A DNA stretch of 64,000 bases, taken from positions 62,001-126,000 of the forward strand of contig CAKUQQ010000005.1 of the NCBI GenBank assembly GCA_934675575.1. Reading direction: 5' to 3'. The stretch is from an uncultured Muribaculaceae bacterium (GTDB taxonomy: Bacteria > Bacteroidota > Bacteroidia > Bacteroidales > Muribaculaceae). Position 1 is the first letter of the stretch, and each line of letters begins with the position of its first letter. A model generated the notes under the pieces. That model did not search any database, was not told the origin of the DNA, and saw only the letters and a program-made list of their open reading frames with translations. Shown piece after piece: positions 12,301 to 20,310 of the stretch. The position numbers were made by a program, and so were the translations under genes.

Positions 12301-15300
12301 ATCTTGATAGTACTGGTCTATGGGTAATTGTTCGGCAATACCTTTTATCTTATCGTTGGCGTTACCTTGCAATTTATCTGCATACGGAATGCCTGAGTCA
12401 CCAATGAGGTTGTCAATACCCCAGTCAGAGAACAGCTTCTCCACGACTTCGGAGCTTTTCATTTTGTTTGTTCCGCCGTCGTAAGTCTGAACTATTCCGT
12501 CGAATACTTGATTATCGGTGTTTATGGCAATATCGCTGAATTTAACAGCCAGTTTCCAAGTGAGCTTCAGCGGTTCCCAAATCACATGACCAGTACCCTT
12601 GAAATGTCCTGGCTGGTCATCTATAGCCTCCAACTGCCCATCAAGCACAAGCTCATATTCACCAATGTGCACACTTTTTCCTTTAAGGTCGGCCACACTG
12701 GCAGAAGTGGGTTTCTCATTTGAAATCTCAACTTGATTGGCACATTGGAAATAACGGTTGGTGTAGATTTCCGACATGGCGAAATCCACAACGTTTATGC
12801 TGTCGTTAAGGAAAGCCACAGAAGTTTCATTTAATGCTGTGGGCTTTACACGAAGCATCATATAATCACCTTTCTCAACCTTTCCGTCCAAATCCTCCCA
12901 ATGAATAGTGTCAGACAGTTCTTTTGTTCCTTTTAAGGTGTAGATTGGTTGGCGTTGGAGCATTTCATCTTTTGCAACGTAATCTTTTGCGGCAAACAGC
13001 TCAACGTCATACACGAAACTTATCGAGTCGGGTTCGGCTCCTGTGCCGCCCTCAAAAGATGGGCGATGCCATTTGACCGCAATGTCCGAATTCAAAAATT
13101 CCTTACGAGCTCCATTTTCAGGCAGATACTTGGGAACTATGATTTCCGGATTAACAAAGTTGTAGAGAGAATCGGTAAGTTCAAGTCCACCAAGACCGAT
13201 GATTTCAGACGAATCTGCAGTGGCCTTGGCAAATCGCACAAGAGCTGGCGCTGATTTGCCTCCATTGAGCAAACTAATGCGTTTGGTTTTGAAATCAGTA
13301 GTGTCGGTAATGGCATATACGCGCACAACGTACATCTTAGTGGTGTCTATACGCTCAATGATATTTTTCGGAATGCGATGGCTTGTTGTTTTGAGGTTAT
13401 TGGCTTCATATAATGGCGCAACCTGCTCAGCAGCTTCGGTAATGCCTTCAGCACTGATGTCATAATTACCGCTGGGCAAAACAACTTTAAGATTATAAGA
13501 GAACGAAACCGAGTCTGTTGCTTTACCCGATTGCTCTGGTGCGGTCCATTCTATCACAGGATTATCTGGGTCTATTCCATCATAGAATTTGTGCTCCAAA
13601 TTGATGTATGGGGTGGGGTGAACAAGTTTTGGTGCGGAATACAATGTTCCGTTTGCTTCTTTATGCAAAACAACTATGGCAGGAATACTCCGACCGTTTT
13701 CCACAAATCTGTAATCCTCACGATTAAGTGGAGTGGTGGCATGTGCTGTTACTTGCACAAGATATGCCTTGTTTTCGCTTGTTCGCTCAAACAGTGAGAA
13801 TGGCAGAGAAAACTCCGTGCCGTCAATGTCTTTCTGCTCAAAGACTGGCTTCTCGTTGTCAAGAGCTTTCTGAATGCCTTCTGCTGTTACATTATATTCC
13901 CCTGGGTCCACGATTTTTAAGTCATAGACTATCTTTAAAGGTTTGCCTGACACGGCTTTTATGTTCGACGGCTTCCATTTCACAATAGGGCTGTCTCTGA
14001 AAATGAAATCACATATTGTGGTTGGATTCACGCCATCGTGAAAATCAAAAGCAGTGTATGGCTTTGGGCTTTCAAGTACAGGTCTGTAAATGATGTTTGA
14101 GATTGTCGTGAAAATCCTTGGCAAACTCTTGCCTTCACCCTCAAACTGCAATTTCTTGTATGAACCAGTAACAGTATCGGGGTGTGCAATGACTTGAACG
14201 AGATACATTTTGTCGGCATTTAACTGCTGCAGCACATCATTAGAAATGGTGTGTTTCGTTGTTCTCAGGCTCTTGCTTTCATATATTGGAGTGAAATTGT
14301 CAGCAGCAGCCAGAATGCCTGACGTTGTAGATATGTCGTATTCTGTGGTTGGCTTAACAATTCTGATGTCGTATGCAAAAGAGACTGGAGATGAAGACGT
14401 GACGTCAGGTTGCGGTTTTGACCATTCGATGGTTTGACCGTTGACATCAAGTTGTATTATTGTTTGACCAGGAACTTTGCTTGGTTTAGTGATTTCTGGA
14501 CGTGAGTATGTGGTTAGTTGTTCTGGTATCTCGGAATAATCCTTAAGCCGGAACATCTTAATGTTGCTTTTGCCGTCATTAATGATGTTGATATAGTCAA
14601 GTGAGCCAGCTTGTGTGGCATTTGATTTGGCATTAATCTGTGCCAAATAAGTTTCGTTTGGAGATAGGTTCTTTACCACGTTTATAGGAATGATGCACTG
14701 TGGCATTTGCAACCCTGTGGTCTGATAGACAACAGGATTGCGCTCAATGGCTTCATCGATTGCTTGGAGTGGCAGTTGCTGCACAATCTTTAAGTCGTAG
14801 GTGTATTTTCGTTGGCGAGGGTCGCAGTTAACAACCGGTGCCGTCCATGATAACATTGGCGTTTGCTTGGAGAGTGTGGCTATTTCTTTGTCATTAAAGT
14901 CGCCAGCCGGCACAGGCATTATCCATTCTGGAGCTTTTGCCTGATAACAAACCGAGAAAACTGTTCTGCTAAGAACAGGATTACTAATAAGTAATGGCGA
15001 CGATAGATAGGGGTCCCATTTATAGGCCAACAAGGTCATTTCGTATGTGCCTTCGGGCAAATTGCCGAAAGAGCCAGAAACCACATTGTCAAAGAGGCCA
15101 TCGGGCATTGTGATGTCTTCCATGCGCACATGATTGAACATGCTGCGCATTTCTGCAGCATTCATGACTTTTGTGCCAGAGGCTGGAACTTCGTAAGGCC
15201 GTTGTGGCATGGTTTTTCCAGGAACAATTATCTCAAGTCCGGAAGACGGAGAAATTTGTCGCAATTCCACACCGAAATATATTTGCTTGGCTTCATTGGT

Positions 15301-15477
15301 CGTGTTTTGAATGGAAATGTTGAAATACTGTCCGGGATTTGAAATATAATACATCACTTGCGGTGGCAGAATGTTGCGCACCGGTGTGACTGACACGTTC
15401 ACGTCTTGACCAGTAACTGCTAAAAAGCAGCTTAATGCCACAGTTAACAGGGTAATATATCGTTTGGGTAGTCTCAT
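6322..15477 (-). CDS. Giant exported repeat protein (3051 aa), TANFOR-like N-terminus
   Basis: A signal peptide (MRLPKRYITLLTVALSCFLA, then VTG) precedes a very long, beta-rich protein. The first 300 or so residues resemble the region found in Bacteroidota proteins annotated as TANFOR-domain; this is from memory and not checked. Residues about 310-800 hold at least three degenerate repeats of about 160 residues, with shared elements such as F-x-Y-D-x-x-I-V, Y-D-I-S-x-x-G-I, M-Y-x-V-x-V and G-K-S-x-P. Residues about 800-2150 are a long beta-rich body with Gly/Asp motifs. Near residues 2460-2560 a Ser/Gly/Thr/Pro low-complexity linker leads to a C-terminal domain of about 490 residues. The C-terminus is basic and lacks a T9SS sorting tail. 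The gene lies between a barrel-like protein gene (53 nt gap) and the FN3-like gene (19 nt gap). It has no recognised enzymatic domain. Confidence 0.85.
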   Translation of the reverse strand: MRLPKRYITLLTVALSCFLAVTGQDVNVSVTPVRNILPPQVMYYISNPGQYFNISIQNTTNEAKQIYFGVELRQISPSSGLEIIVPGKTMPQRPYEVPASGTKVMNAAEMRSMFNHVRMEDITMPDGLFDNVVSGSFGNLPEGTYEMTLLAYKWDPYLSSPLLISNPVLSRTVFSVCYQAKAPEWIMPVPAGDFNDKEIATLSKQTPMLSWTAPVVNCDPRQRKYTYDLKIVQQLPLQAIDEAIERNPVVYQTTGLQMPQCIIPINVVKNLSPNETYLAQINAKSNATQAGSLDYINIINDGKSNIKMFRLKDYSEIPEQLTTYSRPEITKPSKVPGQTIIQLDVNGQTIEWSKPQPDVTSSSPVSFAYDIRIVKPTTEYDISTTSGILAAADNFTPIYESKSLRTTKHTISNDVLQQLNADKMYLVQVIAHPDTVTGSYKKLQFEGEGKSLPRIFTTISNIIYRPVLESPKPYTAFDFHDGVNPTTICDFIFRDSPIVKWKPSNIKAVSGKPLKIVYDLKIVDPGEYNVTAEGIQKALDNEKPVFEQKDIDGTEFSLPFSLFERTSENKAYLVQVTAHATTPLNREDYRFVENGRSIPAIVVLHKEANGTLYSAPKLVHPTPYINLEHKFYDGIDPDNPVIEWTAPEQSGKATDSVSFSYNLKVVLPSGNYDISAEGITEAAEQVAPLYEANNLKTTSHRIPKNIIERIDTTKMYVVRVYAITDTTDFKTKRISLLNGGKSAPALVRFAKATADSSEIIGLGGLELTDSLYNFVNPEIIVPKYLPENGARKEFLNSDIAVKWHRPSFEGGTGAEPDSISFVYDVELFAAKDYVAKDEMLQRQPIYTLKGTKELSDTIHWEDLDGKVEKGDYMMLRVKPTALNETSVAFLNDSINVVDFAMSEIYTNRYFQCANQVEISNEKPTSASVADLKGKSVHIGEYELVLDGQLEAIDDQPGHFKGTGHVIWEPLKLTWKLAVKFSDIAINTDNQVFDGIVQTYDGGTNKMKSSEVVEKLFSDWGIDNLIGDSGIPYADKLQGNANDKIKGIAEQLPIDQYYQDYLDGKARVMGLLDGNVENVTFPLEIPESINPTPVNLTISTMKFAPTYATMDLFGTFVVPETKATKGQILVFGAPRMCISPQTLIPEGGTVALLKDFEVVDPKTDFKCKFLAPKDVIEPEDGCFVSWSQNKFEWLNIDMDMTMPSDLKKVVAGKRTDESPKLHLSTKIQEWENFIAEGSLDSFEHVDLPGYVFTGETAIVDLAANSNHKDMGAFPDGYKLENSGLSKGTENEWTGLYFKELSMAFPSSIKVGNGKEPMKVAVKDLFIDKSGLTLDCGIVNAINYRTGDNATIGGFKFSLDEIMVSIVQNDFKKFGFNGKFEIPLFKGEVDYACNIYNQTFTKKGGGHGFAYVFTTSQIEDLNFDFMLGDLSLDKDLTYLLVEAIENEKGETDTNVELLVGGSVEIAGTKTVNKTLAKLPFKLQLPGIRFCKMRIANNDGFESVYEHDRQVRAAEATETMIAEVNNSNAIGAGWFNEASKIDFGEDSGIYLNFGQWGCASPQKKIGPFEFSLKNWGFALQREGSKPYIGITLGGDITFCDDLKIGAYTEIEIQSWVNNMTDLSNISLNYKGVQFREASFDIETAIFAFKGTLKCADDPTKDTGYAGQIAASVKGGIFEVDINGGYYDHKEDNNNFSWGFFDIMAGGKCGIPLGAISMNDIHGGFYFNCAYNPKDKLRPKPKKGVIGIIAGMGISTADQVTLKGDLDLTVVYDRKVHNLSTFIFKGGVKCVGGMIDSRVNMVYEDNPQEQYFQLDITVDASLDGGINDLLTELNSELEQAGSDLGNYAGSFANAVSDNNDSKTGSYDKTMKKYDEKKSKDKDKTDDGIKAKGPGATVSLDFRVGHKKQGNDQSTKWHVYLGEPEWDKRCSFVLVDFKSKIVTVSVGANAYICLGNELPNNGELPEIPAKVRNFLNGSSKGSVANDDISAANNARERAKKRYIAMGETTGGVMMGASVWGYVNVDLGLFYGDMGATAGFDISLRHLQDNARCVNLKGGRPGRNNWYGEGQLYAYLYAKFGFRVYLGFFKKKIDLLDCGIGGVLRAGLPNPNYFTGKARVKVRLLDGLIDIDKRFMFECGNVCEMFYGNALDDYQLFEDCNIGSSNWEEAVDNPLDWEIQSRPVVTTQADLNRPIAVADPTELERLRNSSMADNEDDETLERFASRKFKFEIIPDSVPVLTEYRSLSDAQADRSGNNREVEYLVNNNKVTLNLTVLNPNCFYRLRVKGRAMEYIKEKWQHPEVFDTIDNKWKHLPWSQTKDFFFVTNNKQKTLADDEELQPHVALAYPNNWENFKEASIQGGDRLISAMPIDLKYPTISLRHKMKGRSYIKGNLKWYVYQKNKVIATAPNKWIENDSISIMTPAGGLPKFNGAAQIILRYEWVEQKLSEATWIKVNSYEVYGNSREGILASERANLKAKLKSGGAIGSNTSSSGSGSNTNSSRRGLPSNPLTSGGGSLTIGNSSSAGSNSSAGNLTLKNTPSPTAPTTPHKHATSDKSDPLSSYRIEVAKVDYFNMSDDANEDSYGFYSNSGKQVDTISNSAGRYRVIIYKKDQGMVDVHRSKDLYSMRVTAFDDMKADDLFESPKTYMKPFMGTRLNSLSLMSIGEYLEQNPWSDDDLIGTEWPSGKFASINTNGFRYYRVAADPFMYISYLSNLFFIGGPKYVSASSNFDFSVQSPESMYMQTPYGTWNFGLLGGKDSKNNVSSGYSSVRDAVVMNRKRIYNTFGTLWPLYTTNSEYYNNILGENTAGLIRGIPLTERAYAELFNDLYSACGRVSDAIPNYTNNVMSKADMRQWISVRKGKIFSYGGKYGHISLQLPAYQFALIYNAASFGGLKPNKTFEVPNSALHRRIMNNPKVGPITPSSSARDRLQSTMGRKLYYSSMDNVSYVNEKDYKKNWEHVDFKADKIADYNKMEFKFTRYRVNAWNFNKLQWTVFNSKADKEISEPYNFFYKTYNRTYAELLQKLNSPSKSQNSSQSIERINQNKRTTPKRTTIN

Positions 15478-15530
15478 TGCGATTCCGATTTGTTATTTTT
15501 GAATTTGAGGATATTTGGACGATTTACTTA

Positions 15531-17276
15531 TCAGTTTTTCTTGTTTCTACGCTTTATGTTTAGGAGAGTAAATGTGTATAGATAATTGAGAGAAACGCGC
15601 GTGTCGGTAGCGTCAAGGCTGGAGTGCGTCTTGGTGATATTGACATCGCCATATTTACTGAACGATGCTCCAAGGCTAAATGTGTGATACTTGCACAAAG
15701 TGTAGCCGGCATTGATGTCAAGTCCTATTGACAGATTCTTTGATTGGTGTTTCACCTCATTGTAGCACAGCGACACAGTGGCCGAGGCATTAAGGTTTTT
15801 GTCTTTAAGGAAGGAGCGACCTGTGGAGAGTGATGCCACATCAGAGCTATACTCTGTGTTGAAGCCTTTAGAGCTCTGGTGGCTTAACGAAAGCGTGAAA
15901 TTCGTTTCCCAGGGCTTTACGTCCATGTTATATGATGCGCCCAGGGCGAGAGTTTTAACATCATTCTGACCTATTGAAAATTTATTAAGGTCTTTATTGG
16001 TGGTGTAGTTGCCTGACATGGAGAATGTGTGGTCGAGCGTCTCGCCAGAAAGATTGTAGGTGGGAAGAAGGCTAAAACTGTGCAATGCACGTTTCACCTC
16101 AGTTGTGTCATTGACAACGACCGTACCATTGCCTTGCGACTGAAGAAAGCCATTATACATGCCCGACACATTGAAATTACTGCCTATGCGTAATGATGCC
16201 ATTGCATTATAGACATAGCCTTTGGTGGTGTATAGTTGTTGCTTGGCCAGATTGTCAGCCTGACCAGAGAACGAACCAGAGATTGAGAGTTTGTTGAATA
16301 GGGTAGTACCGAGGTTTATGCCGAGGCTATGATAATTATTGGAAGTGTAATATGTTCCCAGTGACACATAGTCTGGTTGAATGATTTTGTAAAAAATAGA
16401 GGCGTTTAGCCATGAAAAAGCGAAGTTGAGAGCCGCATCGCCAGCGAATCGAACTCGCGAAGTGTAACGTGGCTCAAATATTTTGTCAAAGCGAGTGGCT
16501 TCGCCACAAGTGACTTTTTGTGATTCTTTGTCGGCAGTGAATGCCGATGTTGCTACATTTGCCGAGAGAGAGATTTTATTCTTTATGCTCACTTGTCCTT
16601 TGAGTCCCACAACAAGGTTTTCTTGCGGCCGGTAATATTGACGCCAATACTCGTCAATGGAGTTTTCAGAATCATAAGCTCGCAGAAAATACACATCAAT
16701 GCTGTTGCTCTTATGACTGTAGCCGGCAGAAAGTCCCCAGCCATAGCGTTTATATTGGGCTTTACGAGGATTAGGGTCTTCGGGATTGTCGTTAATGGCC
16801 CGGCGTAGAACACCATAGAACGCCGCAGCACGAGCCTTTGAGCCTTTGTATTCCAGCCCAACACCATTAAATGACATGTTTAGGATATAGTTGGAAAAAG
16901 GCATGGTTGACTGGCCGAGATGCGCCTTGAAGTTCTTGTAACTCGGTGATAAATTAAAGGAGAATTGAGGATAATTGAAATTTAAATTATCATTTGAAAA
17001 ATATATAGAAAACGGCAATGAGAATCCATAGACGTTTATATTTAAGTTTGCAAAGATGCTGTTGCTTAGCGGTGACATGTAATTGTTCCCGTTGGAACTG
17101 TGGAAATAGGTGTTGTTGGTGCCTATTGAACCTGTTATAATCAGCGGGTCGTGTTTCCCGATTTGGGAGATGTCTTGTGCTGTAACAGGCACAATGCCAA
17201 TTGAACAAGCCATAATTATGGCTGCGGTCAATCGTTTGGACAATCCTGTTTTACGCCTTGGCAAGCTCAAAATCAT
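15531..17276 (-). CDS. Predicted outer-membrane beta-barrel protein (581 aa)
   Basis: After a basic N-terminus and a signal peptide (LTAAIIMACSIGIVPVTAQ) the sequence shows regularly alternating polar and hydrophobic residues rich in Tyr, Phe, Asn, Ser and Gly. Examples are LNINVYGFSLPFSIYFSND and GLEYKGSKARAAAFYGVL. This pattern is typical of a transmembrane beta-barrel of 20 or more strands. There is no TonB box or plug, and it is much longer than PorP/SprF-type proteins. The last strand (VSLNYLYTFTLLNI) is followed by a basic tail (KRRNKKN) instead of ending in an aromatic residue, which is unusual for a barrel. The gene lies between the T9SS cargo gene and the giant repeat gene. It could be the anchor or conduit for its neighbours; that is inference. 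Confidence 0.8.
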   Translation of the reverse strand: MILSLPRRKTGLSKRLTAAIIMACSIGIVPVTAQDISQIGKHDPLIITGSIGTNNTYFHSSNGNNYMSPLSNSIFANLNINVYGFSLPFSIYFSNDNLNFNYPQFSFNLSPSYKNFKAHLGQSTMPFSNYILNMSFNGVGLEYKGSKARAAAFYGVLRRAINDNPEDPNPRKAQYKRYGWGLSAGYSHKSNSIDVYFLRAYDSENSIDEYWRQYYRPQENLVVGLKGQVSIKNKISLSANVATSAFTADKESQKVTCGEATRFDKIFEPRYTSRVRFAGDAALNFAFSWLNASIFYKIIQPDYVSLGTYYTSNNYHSLGINLGTTLFNKLSISGSFSGQADNLAKQQLYTTKGYVYNAMASLRIGSNFNVSGMYNGFLQSQGNGTVVVNDTTEVKRALHSFSLLPTYNLSGETLDHTFSMSGNYTTNKDLNKFSIGQNDVKTLALGASYNMDVKPWETNFTLSLSHQSSKGFNTEYSSDVASLSTGRSFLKDKNLNASATVSLCYNEVKHQSKNLSIGLDINAGYTLCKYHTFSLGASFSKYGDVNITKTHSSLDATDTRVSLNYLYTFTLLNIKRRNKKN

Positions 17277-17313
17277 TGCGCGGTAATGTTAAATGTGGGT
17301 TATTTGTTAAGTA

Positions 17314-17366
17314 AAAGTCAGGCCTTTGCCTCCCCCTTGCGATTGGGGAGGCGAAAGGTTGACTTT
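17314..17366 (-). terminator. Long imperfect hairpin between two operon genes
   Basis: AAAGTCA at 17314-17320 pairs with TGACTTT at 17360-17366. The inner arms (cctttgcctcccc against ggggaggcgaaagg) pair with small mismatches around a short loop. Read on the minus strand, the stem is followed by a short T run. It lies after the stop of the T9SS cargo gene and before the barrel gene, so it may attenuate transcription or stabilise an mRNA end within the operon. Confidence 0.5.
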
Positions 17367-17379
17367 GTCGTTTTAAAGG

Positions 17380-19761
17380 TTATTTCTTTATAAACTTGTG
17401 TGTCACATAGCCTGAAGCTGTTTTGCTGCGGACAATGTAGATGCCAGGAGTGAGGTTTTCTGCCTTGACACGTTGACCAGAAACGGTATAGAATTCTGAC
17501 GCGTCTAAATCAACATCGTCGGTGGCGATTATGTCTTCAATGCCGCTTGGTGACGTGGTGTTGAGGATTATTGGATTTTTGATTGTTCCGCACATGTCGG
17601 TGAACTCAATTTGGTTTGGAAGCTCAGAGAATGTGTTAGAAAAACTATCATGGAGTTTGAAATAGACTTTTTCGCCTTTTTCACCGTGAACAGTAATGAA
17701 TATATTGCCATCGATGATTAGACTTTTGCCTCTGCACTCATCTCCTACAAATGCGCCTATTGAATAACGATTTGCATCAAGGTCTTCCGTGCCTTTTGCG
17801 ATTATTGTCATGTTGTTGGCAAACCGAGAATCGTCATAGTTCCACGGTTGGACTGAACTTGGGTGGGCTTGAGCACGTGTTTGCGAACTTTGAGGCCTTT
17901 CTACCTTTTTCAAAGACTGTTCTGAAGAAAAATTGAGTCGTTGTGGATAACTGACAGGATTGTAAAAGAGATAACCTTCACCGGCGACAAAAGTTTCAAG
18001 TGTGCCTACCCATTTCCCATCAGTCAAAACGGCAAATCCGTCTTTTGAAACAATGCGTGTATCATCCTCTAAATCAGTTGGCAAAGCGTCATTGATGTTA
18101 TGACAGAAACAATATGGGCTGCCAAGCCAATTCCAACCAGAACTGGCGCTAATGCTAAAAGCATTGCCACTATACAAACTAATGTCAGGTATGATGGCGT
18201 TTACTGATTTGCCTTCTTTTACGTATATTTTATAAGAATCTGAGGTGTACATTTTCTCCAGTTCGCCAAAGAAACCATATACAGGATCGTTGTATAGAAG
18301 TTCACGCTGAGAACGGATTTCTTGCGCATTACCCATAAGTGATGCAATTTGGTCTTTACTGGTAATTTCGTCAGCATATAGCGAAATCCAATGCCAGCCC
18401 TCATTTAGATTAATGCGCTGAAGCACTCGTACCCATGCTGTGTCAGAGAGTATATTATTATAATCAACGGTAATGTTCTTGTCTTTGTTGAGAGCCAAAG
18501 GTTTAACCTTCCATTCATTTTTGCCTTCTATGCGCTCGCCAATTTCCAGGATTGGAGACTCTTTGTCGTCGTAGAAGTTGGGAATATCCCATTTTAATAG
18601 CTTCTCGTCAAGCAGATAATTTGCAGGAACGGTTTCAATGCGTATAGTGGCATTTTCATCGTCAAGCCCCATAACGAAGCCTACAGCATCGATTGAGCTT
18701 ACGGCCTGCACAATATTTAAATCGAAACCTGCTGTGAATTTATATTCTTTATCAGCAACAAAAGCTCCATTCTCGTCAAAGCCAGCAGATTTCACAGAGT
18801 AGGTCCATTCGATTCTTGTATTGCCATATTCATTGGCAATGACCTCATTGATGGCTCCTGAAGATGTATTGTTGTAGAATGTGAGTATTTTCTTCGCAAC
18901 ATTCGGCCCTTCTGCCCAGCTATAAGAATTGGGAAAAGATGGTGCAGAGCCGCTTGCACTCACATTTGCCACAATTTTGTCAAGAATATCCATTTTGTTG
19001 ACCTCATATTCTGCAAGTTGCACCGTCAATGGATTGTTGATTATTTTGAAATCATCGGCTGTAGGAATGTCATCAACCACACGAACCTCTATTTTGCCAT
19101 AAACAGACTTAGCGTCGGTGTGTATGATTTCCATACTTTCGCTACCACTGCTAATGGCAGTGATTGTGCCATCGTCATTAGCTCGCAGAATGTTTGACGC
19201 GACCGGAACGGAGTATGATATGCCAGACTCTTTCACTGTGGCATCTTCAGGCACCAATGTATAAGTGTGCTTGAGATATTTGGTGATTTCTTCGCCCACA
19301 CGCACAGTGAGTTGTTGTTCTTTCATCGCAATTTCTGTAACTGGGGAGAATGTTAGGGTGAATGGGCTGGAAGGCATGCCTACTGTTTCATCGCCACCAT
19401 TAGTTTTCAGAGTTTCTGTGATTTCAATTTCCGTTGCACCTTTAATGACGAATTTCACTTCTTTGCCGGCATCGTCGCTGCTTACGCCAAGTCTAAAAGT
19501 GTAAAGGTAGTTAGTTTCTGTGTCAGAAACAGAAACTGTCTGCATGTAGCCTGCGCCGCGGCAGCTGCCATCGATAAATGCTCCAATAATGGTGTTGTCT
19601 CCCAAATCTCCGACTTGTTCGCCGGAAGTGTTTCGCACGGTGGCATATACTACAAGATGATGTGAATATGCCGTAACTGGCGGTGTGTCCCAGTTATACT
19701 CGGCTCTCATTCCGAAAACGCCAAGCATGAGCATGATTGTGAGTAAAATAGTTTTTCTCAT
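17380..19761 (-). CDS. T9SS type A sorting-tail protein with GAF(V/I) modules (793 aa)
   Basis: A signal peptide (MRKTILLTIMLMLGVFGMRA) and a C-terminal tail of about 65 residues (YTVSGQRVKAENLTPGIYIV, then a Lys-rich end THKFIKK) match type A cargo of the type IX secretion system, so the protein is probably exported and surface-attached. A module with core IIGAFIDGSCRGAG lies near residues 35-140 and a second copy (SIGAFVGDECRG) near residues 650-740. Between them is an Ig-like segment with VTEIAMKEQQLTVRVGEEI, and later GWHWISL and GWNWLGSP strands. No catalytic residues were identified. It starts 32 nt after the DUF1573 lipoprotein gene. The T9SS machinery itself is not in this window. Confidence 0.85.
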   Translation of the reverse strand: MRKTILLTIMLMLGVFGMRAEYNWDTPPVTAYSHHLVVYATVRNTSGEQVGDLGDNTIIGAFIDGSCRGAGYMQTVSVSDTETNYLYTFRLGVSSDDAGKEVKFVIKGATEIEITETLKTNGGDETVGMPSSPFTLTFSPVTEIAMKEQQLTVRVGEEITKYLKHTYTLVPEDATVKESGISYSVPVASNILRANDDGTITAISSGSESMEIIHTDAKSVYGKIEVRVVDDIPTADDFKIINNPLTVQLAEYEVNKMDILDKIVANVSASGSAPSFPNSYSWAEGPNVAKKILTFYNNTSSGAINEVIANEYGNTRIEWTYSVKSAGFDENGAFVADKEYKFTAGFDLNIVQAVSSIDAVGFVMGLDDENATIRIETVPANYLLDEKLLKWDIPNFYDDKESPILEIGERIEGKNEWKVKPLALNKDKNITVDYNNILSDTAWVRVLQRINLNEGWHWISLYADEITSKDQIASLMGNAQEIRSQRELLYNDPVYGFFGELEKMYTSDSYKIYVKEGKSVNAIIPDISLYSGNAFSISASSGWNWLGSPYCFCHNINDALPTDLEDDTRIVSKDGFAVLTDGKWVGTLETFVAGEGYLFYNPVSYPQRLNFSSEQSLKKVERPQSSQTRAQAHPSSVQPWNYDDSRFANNMTIIAKGTEDLDANRYSIGAFVGDECRGKSLIIDGNIFITVHGEKGEKVYFKLHDSFSNTFSELPNQIEFTDMCGTIKNPIILNTTSPSGIEDIIATDDVDLDASEFYTVSGQRVKAENLTPGIYIVRSKTASGYVTHKFIKK

Positions 19762-19793
19762 TGTTACAAGTTTTGATTATTAATGTGAAAAGT

Positions 19794-20201
19794 TTAATCT
19801 TTCTTTAATGGTACTATATTTCCTTTGACAAAAAGAGTGTTGTGACGTGATGGTCCACTAAGAAGAACTGTTACCCTCTGTTTGAAAAAGCCTGCACGGT
19901 GTGCTGGGTCAAATCTAACCATAATTGAAGCTGTGTCACCAGGAGCAATCGTTTTCTTTGGGTGCTTAGCCGTGGTGCAACCACAGCGTCCCACAGCGCC
20001 AAGAATCACAAACGGCTCTTTTCCCGTATTTCGAAAAATGAACTTATGCGCTACGGCTCCTGCCTCTTCATAAATCTTTCCGAAATCACAAACAGTTCCA
20101 TTTAACCAAGTGATTTCTGATTGGGCATGTCCGCATTGGCAGCCAATCAGAATTAAGGCTACTGCAATTAAAAGAGATTTTGTAGTGGTCGTATATTTCA
20201 T
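19794..20201 (-). CDS. DUF1573-family lipoprotein
   Basis: The start is taken at the ATG at 20201 (MKYTTTTKSLL), not an in-frame one 51 nt upstream, because the signal peptide begins there. A lipobox LIGC ends at Cys21. The mature part is a single immunoglobulin-like domain of the DUF1573 type: FDFG-like start (CDFGKIYEEAG), then HKFIFRNTGKEPFVI, the signature GRCGCTTA and KKTIAPGDTASIMVRFDP. The function of DUF1573 is not known; such proteins are common envelope proteins in Bacteroidota. It is the first gene of the exported-protein operon, downstream of an intergenic region with a long palindrome. Confidence 0.88.
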   Translation of the reverse strand: MKYTTTTKSLLIAVALILIGCQCGHAQSEITWLNGTVCDFGKIYEEAGAVAHKFIFRNTGKEPFVILGAVGRCGCTTAKHPKKTIAPGDTASIMVRFDPAHRAGFFKQRVTVLLSGPSRHNTLFVKGNIVPLKKD

Positions 20202-20310
20202 TGCACAACGTGGTGTGTTAGTTTCTATGAATTGGGGCGAGGTGTGTCGCACCTTCGAGATGCGAAATTATGGCAGACCCATGCAAAAGGGCATGTAAAA
20301 GTCAGTCAAT

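Noticed and set aside
20202..20300. Promoter for the exported-protein operon (TAATTTCG on the minus strand)
   Set aside because: The -7 match is imperfect and no TTG occurs at the proper spacing, so it is not listed as a feature.
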